From assembly GCA_947072565.1 (NCBI GenBank), contig CAMTIM010000057.1, positions 1 through 35,307 of the forward strand: 35,307 bases of DNA. Reading direction: 5' to 3'. Position numbers and translations under genes: made by a program. The DNA is from an uncultured Peptostreptococcaceae bacterium (GTDB taxonomy: Bacteria; Bacillota; Clostridia; Peptostreptococcales; Peptostreptococcaceae). Shown piece after piece: positions 23,948 to 30,893 of the stretch (within the stretch, counting starts at the first letter, position 1; each line of letters begins with the position of its first letter). The notes below the pieces were generated by a model. It was not told where the DNA came from. It saw nothing but the letters and a program-made list of their open reading frames with translations, and ran no database searches.

Positions 23948-24256
23948 ATGCCTAAGGCAAATTACAAACCTGAAGCAATGGTTGTAAATAGTATAGCACC
24001 AGCAGCAGTACCAATGAGACTTAGTACAAATTTAAGTACTGCATTATGGAACTTAGTATTAGTAGAAGGTCTTGCTAAATACTCAGCTACAGCAACTATA
24101 TTAAAAAGTGCAGCAGTTGTATTCTGGTTAACAGCAAACCCACCAGCAACAGCTACTATAGGTACAGCAGATTATCTTACTTTTACAGATGATGCAGGTA
24201 GATATGCTATAACTATTCCAACTGGTAAAGATATTACAATGAGAGTATACAGTTAA
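23948..24256 (+). CDS. Small Ala/Thr-rich beta-sandwich protein, probable abundant structural subunit
   Basis: A 102-residue protein. The second half ends FTDDAGRYAITIPTGKDITMRVYS, matching the T-x-DAG-x-Y-x-I-x-I-P-x-G end of carboxypeptidase-regulatory/transthyretin-like domains; the first half is rich in Ala, Thr and Leu. It contains no Cys, Gln or His. ATAAGGAGCG lies before ATG 23948. It has its own duplicated leader upstream and an intercistronic hairpin downstream, and unlike its neighbours uses many GCA/ACT codons. This arrangement is typical of a highly expressed subunit, which is inference. No signal peptide is present. Confidence 0.72.
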   Translation: MPKANYKPEAMVVNSIAPAAVPMRLSTNLSTALWNLVLVEGLAKYSATATILKSAAVVFWLTANPPATATIGTADYLTFTDDAGRYAITIPTGKDITMRVYS

Positions 24257-24265
24257 TAATAAAAA

Positions 24266-24290
24266 GGGGATTAGCCTATGGCTAATCTCC
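24266..24290 (+). terminator. Intercistronic hairpin (partial terminator or processing site)
   Basis: GGGGATTAGCC pairs with GGCTAATCTCC (11 bp with one G-U pair and a three-base loop). It is followed by AAATTTAAG rather than a run of T, so termination would be partial. It stands 10 bases after the stop of the small structural gene and before the ribosome binding site of the glycosyltransferase, where it could reduce expression downstream or protect the upstream mRNA. Confidence 0.6.
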
Positions 24291-24315
24291 AAATTTAAGT
24301 TATCAAGGAGGAATT

Positions 24316-26052
24316 ATGTTTAATATAAGAAAGTATAAAAGTGAGGATAATTACCATCTATATAAACTAATATCACAGGATAAATCATATTATCTAGCTG
24401 ACAAAGATAATTATAGGAAAAACATACAAAATTTAATTGATAATTTAGAAGGTATTTTATTTGATTCTGTAGTTATAATATTTGGAATTGACAGTGGAGA
24501 ATATATAGAAGATCTTAAAAGTAAATTATGTGAACGTAACAGAGTTATAATAATAGAACCTAATAAAGATATATACGATATAGTGAAAGAAAAAATAGTA
24601 GATCATAATATCCATTTAATACACTATGATGAGCAAGTTATAAAAGCAATTTTAAAAGGTCTAATAAATCATAAAAATTTTAATAGACTACATGTTCACT
24701 GTTTTGGAAACTACAAAGATGTATACAAGGAAGAGTATGAAAAATTCATAGCGATTTTAGATAATATATATTATACTTCTAGCTCATCAATAACTGTAGT
24801 TTCTAGTTTTAAAAAGATATTTTTTGAAAATATGATTTCAAATTTATCGATTATAAACAATACATCTTCTTTAAATTCATATATAGGTAAATTTAAAAAC
24901 ACACCAGCTATAATAGTATCAGCAGGCCCATCTTTAGATAGAAACATCCAAACTATGCTAAAATACAAAAATCACTTAGATAAATTTTTTATAATAGCTG
25001 GAAATAGAACTATGGGATCACTTATAGAAAATGGAATCAAACCTAACTTAGTAGTATCAGTAGATCCAGCACAAGTTACTTATGATATGATGAAAAAATA
25101 TTTAGATAGTGATTTGCCTCTTGCTTTTTATGAATATAGTAATAAAGATTTAGTGAAAGAATATAGAGGAGAAAAAATATATATATCAGAGTTGTTTTCA
25201 AGAACTATAGAAGATCTAAAGGATTTGTCAAGAACCTATATTGGAGGATCTGTTGCACATACCTGTATAGATATAGCTAAAATTATAGGTTGTAATAAAA
25301 TAATTTTAGTAGGTCAAGATTGTGCACTTACTGAAAATAAGCATCACTCATATAATTCAACTTTTGATATAGATAAAACACCAAACGAACTAGAAGTAGT
25401 ATTAGACAAAGATATATATGGAGATTATATAAGAACTACATTAACATTAAAATTTTTCAAGACTAAAATTGAAGAATATATAAATTTGGTAAAAGAAGAA
25501 GATGAAAGCGAATATATTGAGTTTATAAATGCATCCTATGGAGCTGATATAGAGGGTGCACCACATAAAGAGCTAGAAGAAGTATTAATTTCAAGTGAAT
25601 TTAATAAAAACATAGAAAATTTAATTCCTGATAAATCTATTGATATAGATTCTGAAGAAATAATAAATTCAATTTTAGAACACATAAACAACTTTATAGC
25701 TAAATCTGATGAATGCATAAGTATATGTAATGAATTTTTAAATAATGATATAAATGGATCGTTAATGGATATGGATGAAGATGATATTAACTTACAAAAT
25801 TTTTTATATTTATTGCATGTTGTAGATGAATTTGAATATAATACAAAAAGTTATTATCTAGGAGGATATTTTACTAAGTTCTTATTTGATGTGAGATCAA
25901 ATTATTTCGAAATGCCAGCAAAAGATTATTCTAAATTAACTTCTGATTTTAAATATCAAAGTGAAACTTTCCTACATTATTTCCAGGACTTGAATGATTT
26001 ACTAAAATCAATAAAGAAATTATTCTTTACTAAGGCACCAAATGTAGATTAA
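24316..26052 (+). CDS. DUF115/Maf-like glycosyltransferase
   Basis: A 578-residue protein with the DUF115 (MptE-like) domain of the Maf motility-associated flagellin glycosyltransferases. The central part shows PAIIVSAGPSLDRN, IIAGNRTMGSLIENGIKPNLVVSVDP, YIGGSVAHTCIDIAKIIGC and IILVGQDCALTENKHHS, the signature of the family. Maf enzymes attach pseudaminic or legionaminic-type sugars to Ser/Thr of flagellins in the cytoplasm. Here no flagellin is present, and the neighbours are pseB/pseC and small structural proteins, so the acceptor is probably one of those. AAGGAGGAATT precedes ATG 24316. Confidence 0.85.
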   Translation: MFNIRKYKSEDNYHLYKLISQDKSYYLADKDNYRKNIQNLIDNLEGILFDSVVIIFGIDSGEYIEDLKSKLCERNRVIIIEPNKDIYDIVKEKIVDHNIHLIHYDEQVIKAILKGLINHKNFNRLHVHCFGNYKDVYKEEYEKFIAILDNIYYTSSSSITVVSSFKKIFFENMISNLSIINNTSSLNSYIGKFKNTPAIIVSAGPSLDRNIQTMLKYKNHLDKFFIIAGNRTMGSLIENGIKPNLVVSVDPAQVTYDMMKKYLDSDLPLAFYEYSNKDLVKEYRGEKIYISELFSRTIEDLKDLSRTYIGGSVAHTCIDIAKIIGCNKIILVGQDCALTENKHHSYNSTFDIDKTPNELEVVLDKDIYGDYIRTTLTLKFFKTKIEEYINLVKEEDESEYIEFINASYGADIEGAPHKELEEVLISSEFNKNIENLIPDKSIDIDSEEIINSILEHINNFIAKSDECISICNEFLNNDINGSLMDMDEDDINLQNFLYLLHVVDEFEYNTKSYYLGGYFTKFLFDVRSNYFEMPAKDYSKLTSDFKYQSETFLHYFQDLNDLLKSIKKLFFTKAPNVD

Positions 26053-26100
26053 GACCATATTGTAGTATTAAACATATATTTAATTAATGGAGGCACAGAT

Positions 26101-26439
26101 ATGAGTGATAAATTCAATATAAATGGAAAAGAATATACTCAAAGGGGTGTAAGCACTCTAGAGATAAATGATAAAGTTGCCACTAGTGGAGTAGTTTCAT
26201 TAGAATCACATGATGGAAGTGGACATATGAATATAGTAATAAATTTAGCTGAAGATGATGTTGAGGTTAATGAACAAGATTCACCAGAAATTCAATCTAC
26301 AGAAAATATAAATGAAAGTAAAGCAGATGATTCAAAAATAGAGATACCTGAAGCTATAGAAAATAAAGAAACTAAGTCATGGATAAGCAAGATATTACAA
26401 TATATAAAAAACATTTTCATTAAAAATAAAAAAGAATAA
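26101..26439 (+). CDS. Unknown protein with acidic middle and basic tail, 112 aa
   Basis: No family recognised. Residues 1-55 contain short beta-type stretches (EYTQRGVSTLEINDKV, SGHMNIVINL), residues 55-90 are acidic and low in complexity, and the C-terminus WISKILQYIKNIFIKNKKE is a basic amphipathic helix that could touch a membrane or another protein. GGAGGC precedes ATG 26101. Its stop codon directly abuts the next start, so it is part of the same operon. A linker or anchoring role in the assembly is speculation. Confidence 0.65.
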   Translation: MSDKFNINGKEYTQRGVSTLEINDKVATSGVVSLESHDGSGHMNIVINLAEDDVEVNEQDSPEIQSTENINESKADDSKIEIPEAIENKETKSWISKILQYIKNIFIKNKKE

Positions 26440-26766
26440 ATGGAAACGTTACAAACTGATTATATAATTATAAAAAGCTCTGACTTAGTGGAAGGAAAGC
26501 CTTATACTGTAAAAGTTGTGATTCCTCAAAAACAAGAATTTAAGATAAAAGGGACTGTTTATGATAAAGATCTACATCCTATATCTAATGCAGCTATAGA
26601 AATTATAGAGATTAATAAAATTAGCGGAGATAGCAAAATTATAGGAAATATTTTCTCTGATGAAAATGGAGAATATAGTTTTGCTGTAGAACCAAGATTT
26701 GAACTAAAGTATAAGATTACTGCTTATTCTCCTTTGATTGTAAATTATAAGAGTGGTAAAAAATGA
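26440..26766 (+). CDS. Small carboxypeptidase-regulatory-like beta-sandwich protein 3
   Basis: A 108-residue single-domain protein. FKIKGTVYDKDLHPISNAAIEIIEINK followed by FSDENGEYSFAVEPRFELKYKITAYSP is a textbook CarboxypepD_reg strand pattern. It begins immediately after the stop of the preceding gene (TAA-ATG) without a clear ribosome binding site, so translation is probably coupled. It overlaps the next gene by four bases (ATGA). No signal peptide is present. Confidence 0.72.
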   Translation: METLQTDYIIIKSSDLVEGKPYTVKVVIPQKQEFKIKGTVYDKDLHPISNAAIEIIEINKISGDSKIIGNIFSDENGEYSFAVEPRFELKYKITAYSPLIVNYKSGKK

Positions 26767-27062
26767 AAACATATACAGAAATTATAATTACGCCAGAAGA
26801 GCTAAAAGAAAAATACTTAATCTGCAAAAGTATTGTAATTCCAAAAAACCATCAGGTATTAGTCATGGGTATAGTTGTATATGAAGATCATGTACCAGCA
26901 AGTGGAGTTACAGTTATAATATCTAGGATAGATTCAAATCAGACACCAATAATAACAACCAAAATAGGATTTGTAATAACTGATGCAGAGGGAAAATTTA
27001 TAACTTATCTTGAAAAAATAGATAAGGTAGATTATTTGTTAGAATTTTATCCTCCGAGTTAA
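26763..27062 (+). CDS. Small carboxypeptidase-regulatory-like beta-sandwich protein 4
   Basis: A 99-residue paralogue of its neighbour: HQVLVMGIVVYEDHVPASGVTVIISRID, then IGFVITDAEGKFITYLEKIDKVDYLLEFYPPS. Both also share an N-terminal YxxIxIxxxxL...KxxVIP segment, so they look like tandem duplicates. It overlaps the previous gene by four bases, implying translational coupling. There is one cysteine (KYLICKS) and no signal peptide. Confidence 0.72.
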   Translation: MKTYTEIIITPEELKEKYLICKSIVIPKNHQVLVMGIVVYEDHVPASGVTVIISRIDSNQTPIITTKIGFVITDAEGKFITYLEKIDKVDYLLEFYPPS

Positions 27063-27083
27063 TACATAGGAGGGTTGATATAT

Positions 27084-27371
27084 ATGAAAGAAAGTAATTT
27101 GATATATGGAGTAGTTAAGTATGATGATGGTACTCCTGTAAGAGATGCACTTGTAGCTGTACAGGAAATTAGGACTTGTAGCAATAATCCTATTTATGAG
27201 TGTTGTTCAAATTGTGAATGTCCATTAGACAGATATACAACCACAAATATGTGTGGAGAGTTTTATATAAAAATATATAATAAGTCTTCTTACTATAAAA
27301 TTAAAATATATCCAACAGAGGTAAATTCATTACAGATATCTTATAGTATGTCAAAACTTGATAAAATATAA
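27084..27371 (+). CDS. Small Cys-rich carboxypeptidase-regulatory-like protein 5
   Basis: A 95-residue protein with NLIYGVVKYDDGTPVRDALVAVQEI and TTNMCGEFYIKIYNKSSYYKIKIYP, again the CarboxypepD_reg pattern. Between the strands sits an insertion with cysteines, CSNNPIYECCSNCEC, giving a CxxCxC motif like the one in the tandem SPOCS protein. The frame opens at TTG 27075, but that codon touches the TAGGAGGG at 27067-27074; ATG 27084 has proper spacing and is preferred. A terminator follows 2 bases after the stop. Confidence 0.72.
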   Translation: MKESNLIYGVVKYDDGTPVRDALVAVQEIRTCSNNPIYECCSNCECPLDRYTTTNMCGEFYIKIYNKSSYYKIKIYPTEVNSLQISYSMSKLDKI

Positions 27372-27372
27372 A

Positions 27373-27420
27373 ATAAATTCCTTAAGGTAACTTTAACATT
27401 ATTTTGGGGAATTTATTTTT
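27373..27420 (+). terminator. Terminator after the small-protein run
   Basis: ATAAATTCC (27373-27381) pairs with GGAATTTAT (27408-27416), with a secondary hairpin TTAAGG/CTTTAA in the long loop and TTTT behind it. It separates the structural genes from the last glycosyltransferase. Confidence 0.65.
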
Positions 27421-27472
27421 AAGTTATTTTAAGATGAAAAGAGTTAAATATGTATAAAAAGGAGGTTAAAAT

Positions 27473-28930
27473 ATGAACAATATGAATTTGAATATTTTGA
27501 AAAATAGTAAAGAAATATTAGATATTGGCATAGATAAAATAGAGTTAAACAATAAGGATATATTAAATAATGTTTTATTTGCTATGTCATATTATTATGA
27601 TATAAGCAAAGATATAAGATGTATAGTTGCCATTGAGGAAATTTGTAAAAACATAAATGTAGATATAAATATAAGAATTTTTTTATATTGGCAACTTGTA
27701 AGAATAAGTTTTTTAAATAAAGAAATTCTAAATAATATAAATATAAAAGAAATATATGACAGTATATTAGATACAATAAATAAAATAAGCAGTTTAAAAG
27801 ACATAAGTGAAATAAAAGTAAAATCAAAAAATAAGCAAATAGCTGTATTTATCACAAATCAATTTTTATCTTATGAACATTCCCCAACAAAGGTCCTATT
27901 AAGCATGGTCAAATCTATTAATGATAAATTTAAAGAAATAGACAAAATTTATATTTTTAATTCAACAGAAATGCCAAAAACATCACCTTGTTCTTATTAT
28001 AAACCATCAGTATTTAATCATATAAATATAAGTGATGAGTACTTTTATTATCTTATGAAATTAGCAAGCATAGATAGATGTGAAGTTAGTTATTTTGATG
28101 ATATAGATGAAACAAACTCACTAAAAAAAATAGATAGCATTTTAGAAGAGATATATAATTTGAATCCAAACTTCATTATTTCAATTGGAGGGTCAAATAT
28201 ATTAGCAGATATGTGTAATAATTTTACAGATGTATATACTTATGGAACTACTAGAGATACACCTATAGCTAAAACCAAATATTTAGTAAAAAGTTTAAAT
28301 ACAACAAAGATTAAAGAAACTTTAATTAATGACAAACAAAGTATAATAGAAATACCTCAAGGTTTTTTTGGATTAGAAGATAAGTACGAGGAGTCATATA
28401 CAAGAGAAGAGTTTGAGATACCAAAAGATTTATTTTTAATATCGATAGTGGGAAATAGACTAGAAGAAGAACTAAGTGATAAATTTATAGACATATGTAA
28501 AGATATATTAACAAAAAACAAAAATACAGGTATAGTTTTTATAGGAGAATACAAAAAAGAGCATCTTAAAACCAAATTTCCAAAGGATGCATATAATAGA
28601 TTATATACAATTGGATTTAAGAAAAATTTAATTTCAGCAATATCTCTATCAGATATGTTTTTAAATCCTAAACGAACAGGAGGAGGGTATGGTGGCTTAG
28701 CTGCTATATCATGTAATATACCTGTAATATCTATTAACACAGGGGATGTATCAGAACTTTTGAGTGATGAATTTAAAGTAAGTAGTTATAGTGAAATGCT
28801 TGATTTAGTAAATTCTATTATTGGAAATAATGATTTATATATAAGTATGTGTGATAAAACTAAAACATTATCAAGTAAATATGAAGGTAGGGACTGGGAT
28901 CTTTTAATAAATTATATATTAAAAAAATAA
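27473..28930 (+). CDS. GT-B glycosyltransferase (family uncertain)
   Basis: A 485-residue protein. The C-terminal half looks like a GT-B nucleotide-sugar domain: LISIVGNRLEEEL, a strand-helix pair with GIVFIGEY, LYTIGFKKNLISAISLSDMFLNPKRTGGGYGGLAAISCNIPVISINTGDVSELL, which has the donor-binding loop and the acidic residue of GT4/GT41-like enzymes. The N-terminal 130 residues are a helical region of unknown role, followed by the first Rossmann half from KQIAVFITNQFLSYEHSPTK. There is no signal or membrane helix. AAAAGGAGG precedes ATG 27473. It probably extends or adds a glycan on a protein of this locus; the sugar is unknown. Confidence 0.72.
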   Translation: MNNMNLNILKNSKEILDIGIDKIELNNKDILNNVLFAMSYYYDISKDIRCIVAIEEICKNINVDINIRIFLYWQLVRISFLNKEILNNINIKEIYDSILDTINKISSLKDISEIKVKSKNKQIAVFITNQFLSYEHSPTKVLLSMVKSINDKFKEIDKIYIFNSTEMPKTSPCSYYKPSVFNHINISDEYFYYLMKLASIDRCEVSYFDDIDETNSLKKIDSILEEIYNLNPNFIISIGGSNILADMCNNFTDVYTYGTTRDTPIAKTKYLVKSLNTTKIKETLINDKQSIIEIPQGFFGLEDKYEESYTREEFEIPKDLFLISIVGNRLEEELSDKFIDICKDILTKNKNTGIVFIGEYKKEHLKTKFPKDAYNRLYTIGFKKNLISAISLSDMFLNPKRTGGGYGGLAAISCNIPVISINTGDVSELLSDEFKVSSYSEMLDLVNSIIGNNDLYISMCDKTKTLSSKYEGRDWDLLINYILKK

Positions 28931-28957
28931 AAAAAGACAGACTTTGCTGTCTTTTTT
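28930..28957. terminator. Bidirectional terminator between convergent genes
   Basis: AAAAAAGACAG pairs with CTGTCTTTTTT around ACTTTG. A-tract and T-tract on the two sides make it work in both directions, for the glycosyltransferase on the plus strand and the small membrane protein gene on the minus strand. Confidence 0.85.
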
Positions 28958-28959
28958 AT

Positions 28960-29148
28960 TTATTCTTTTATCATATCTATACTACCAAGTAATATATGAG
29001 CTACACCTAAGCCTACTAAAAATGTTCCTATTAAACTTGTGTAATCATTTCTTCTACATAAATTAATTTTACTTTGACTAGAATCTAAAGTAACTCCTAC
29101 AGCTGTAACAGCAGTTCCTAAAGCTACGGGTATTAATCCTTTTTTCAT
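28960..29148 (-). CDS. Small two-helix membrane protein, 62 aa
   Basis: A 62-residue protein with two hydrophobic segments (about residues 4-22 and 38-57) separated by a polar stretch with SKINLCRRND. On the minus strand GGAGGTAATATTT precedes the ATG. I believe similar small proteins occur in related clostridia, but I cannot name a family and no function is known. It shares a terminator with the convergent glycosyltransferase. Confidence 0.7.
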   Translation of the reverse strand: MKKGLIPVALGTAVTAVGVTLDSSQSKINLCRRNDYTSLIGTFLVGLGVAHILLGSIDMIKE

Positions 29149-29249
29149 AAATATTACCTCCTAGATGAATATCATCAAATATATTTTTATCATATAGGTT
29201 GTTTTTTATAGCTAGTAATTAATTTTAAAAAAGTAATTATAAACCATAT

Positions 29250-29528
29250 TTAAACTATCATGTTTTGTCTAATGTAGTTTAAAGTTTTATCCATATCATT
29301 AAATACTTTCTTAGAAATCATTAATCTTTCAATTCCTGGATTTATACCTTTAAAATCAAATACTTTATCTATTTTTATTTCTATATTTTCTTCATAAAAA
29401 TTTATGTAAATACACTTTGTGTATTTAGTACAACATTTAAAGATAACTAATTTGTTATAACCAGTTTTTAATAATGTAAAATCAGATAAATCTAATTTAG
29501 ATTTTAAAAAAATTATAAAATTATTCAT
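29250..29528 (-). CDS. Unknown protein, 92 aa
   Basis: An ORF of 92 residues with a strong minus-strand ribosome binding site (AAGGAGAGTTAGTAA before ATG). It is rich in Lys, Ile, Asn and Phe, with alternating strand-like stretches (YNKLVIFKCC, CIYINFYEENIEIKIDKVFDF) and a C-terminal helix. No family, signal peptide or membrane helix is recognised. It stands alone between the small membrane protein gene and a divergent plus-strand gene pair. Confidence 0.62.
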   Translation of the reverse strand: MNNFIIFLKSKLDLSDFTLLKTGYNKLVIFKCCTKYTKCIYINFYEENIEIKIDKVFDFKGINPGIERLMISKKVFNDMDKTLNYIRQNMIV

Positions 29529-29738
29529 TTACTAACTCTCCTTATAGGTTTTATAGACATAGTATTGACATATTTTTCAAATTTTATAGTACTCAATAAA
29601 AAGAATTTACTTTTATCGATTGAAAAGTATAGTATATGAAAATAATAAATAAAATGGCACAAAAAATAGCTTTTGAAAGTAATTATGTGTATAATAGTTA
29701 AGTACAATACTTGAAAAATACATACTTAAGGAGATAAT

Positions 29739-29993
29739 ATGATAAAAAGAGAATTTGAAATAAATGATATAGCATACCTTGCTAAAGATAGAAGAATAAA
29801 GGTACATGTTGATGGAAGTGATACTTATACTAAAAACATATCTTTAAGAGCTGGAGATGCTGTTAAAATATTAGATTTTTATGAAATAGAAAAATACGGA
29901 TTTTCATATGAAGCAGAATTTAAAAAAGATAATACATCATACATTATAAGAAAACACTTAAGTCAATCAGACTTAAGACCTAAAAAAGCTTAA
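29739..29993 (+). CDS. Unknown protein, 84 aa
   Basis: An 84-residue ORF with AAGGAGATAAT before the ATG. The sequence is beta-rich and charged (REFEINDIAYLAKDRRIKVHVDG, LRAGDAVKILDFYEIE) with a basic tail (RPKKA). The stretch SLRAGDAVKIL resembles a small barrel such as those binding nucleic acid, but that is only an impression. It is followed after 18 bases by the 238-residue gene, so the two form a unit. Confidence 0.65.
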   Translation: MIKREFEINDIAYLAKDRRIKVHVDGSDTYTKNISLRAGDAVKILDFYEIEKYGFSYEAEFKKDNTSYIIRKHLSQSDLRPKKA

Positions 29994-30011
29994 AAACCAG
30001 GAGAAAAATAA

Positions 30012-30728
30012 ATGAATTATATAACAGTAGATAGTAAAAAAGAAGTATTTGTTAAGAACATAGCTATAAAACAAAAATTTGATAAGTTAATGACTAAATC
30101 AGTAAATGTAACTCGTGATCAAGTAAAAGGGTGTATGGAGTTTGCAAAAGAAAGTGTTGAAAGCTCTAAGGATTATATAAAATTAGTACCTAAAGATATA
30201 AAAGATAAAGACCTTCAATTAGAGGTAGGAATGCAAAGGTTGTTTGTAGAAAAAATTGCAGAATGTGCATTTTTAAACTATTTAATGGAAAGAAATTTAG
30301 ATGAAAGCGTAATAGAAAAACATAAAATAGGAATCAAAGTGGCAATAGCTAATGGAATACACACTAGGCTTATAATAGGTAAAGAAGAGTTTGAAGCTAA
30401 GAAAAATAAGAAAAATTATTATGTAGGTATACACTTAAATCTAGAAATGGAAGACAAAAAAGATCGTATAAAAAGACATTTAATAAAAGATTTATATAAA
30501 ATAGAAAAAGTTCAAATCTTTGGATATTTAGATTATAAATTTATAAGTGAACTTAAATATGAAACTACAAAAAATAAAATGGGCAAAAATGAATTTAAAT
30601 TCTATAATAAAAAAGCCCCTAATTACTCATCAAAAGATGAATTTGCTAAACTTTTAGATGGAGAATGTAAGTGGTATTACTTAGATAGATTAATGCCAAT
30701 AGACAGCTTATCTAAAAAAATAAAATAA
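30012..30728 (+). CDS. Unknown protein, 238 aa
   Basis: No family could be named. The N-terminal half is helical (QKFDKLMTKSVNVTRDQVKGCMEFAKESVESSKDY; LEVGMQRLFVEKIAECAFLNYLMERNL). The middle has strands around KHKIGIKVAIANGIHTRLIIG and KKNYYVGIHLNLE, then KVQIFGYLDYKF. This succession of helix, strands, and YVGI followed by I-x-GY resembles PD-(D/E)XK nuclease-like folds, but the catalytic D...E-x-K residues are not clear, so any nuclease role is speculation. AGGAGA precedes the ATG. A terminator follows. Confidence 0.65.
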   Translation: MNYITVDSKKEVFVKNIAIKQKFDKLMTKSVNVTRDQVKGCMEFAKESVESSKDYIKLVPKDIKDKDLQLEVGMQRLFVEKIAECAFLNYLMERNLDESVIEKHKIGIKVAIANGIHTRLIIGKEEFEAKKNKKNYYVGIHLNLEMEDKKDRIKRHLIKDLYKIEKVQIFGYLDYKFISELKYETTKNKMGKNEFKFYNKKAPNYSSKDEFAKLLDGECKWYYLDRLMPIDSLSKKIK

Positions 30729-30745
30729 AATTTATAAACCATTGC

Positions 30746-30770
30746 AAGCACCGTATTTTACGGTGCTTTT
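30746..30770 (+). terminator. Terminator before opuC
   Basis: AAGCACCGTA pairs with TACGGTGCTT with a TTT loop, followed by TTGTTT. It is a strong and compact intrinsic terminator. Confidence 0.88.
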
Positions 30771-30805
30771 GTTTATTGCAAAATATGAATAAAATATATC
30801 AAATT

Positions 30806-30833
30806 TTGCACTTTTCAGAAAATATGTTATACT
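30806..30833 (+). promoter_or_regulatory. Candidate promoter of the opuC operon
   Basis: TTGCAC (30806-30811), a 16-base spacer and TATACT (30828-30833), the latter preceded by TGT as an extended -10. It leaves a leader of about 55 bases before opuCA. Confidence 0.6.
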
Positions 30834-30893
30834 GAATTGTAGCAATATAGCGCATTGAGTCTAAATTGATACAAATTAAGGGGATGATAATAG

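Noticed and set aside
27582-27855. Two overlapping minus-strand ORFs of 81 and 86 codons rich in Leu/Ile/Tyr
   Set aside because: They look like membrane proteins only because they are antisense to an Asn/Lys/Ile-rich helical region of the glycosyltransferase.
29525-29807. Minus-strand ORFs of 60 and 64 codons in the gap before 29739
   Set aside because: No ribosome binding sites, extremely Phe/Tyr/Ile-rich, and overlapping the plus-strand gene start; chance frames in AT-rich DNA.
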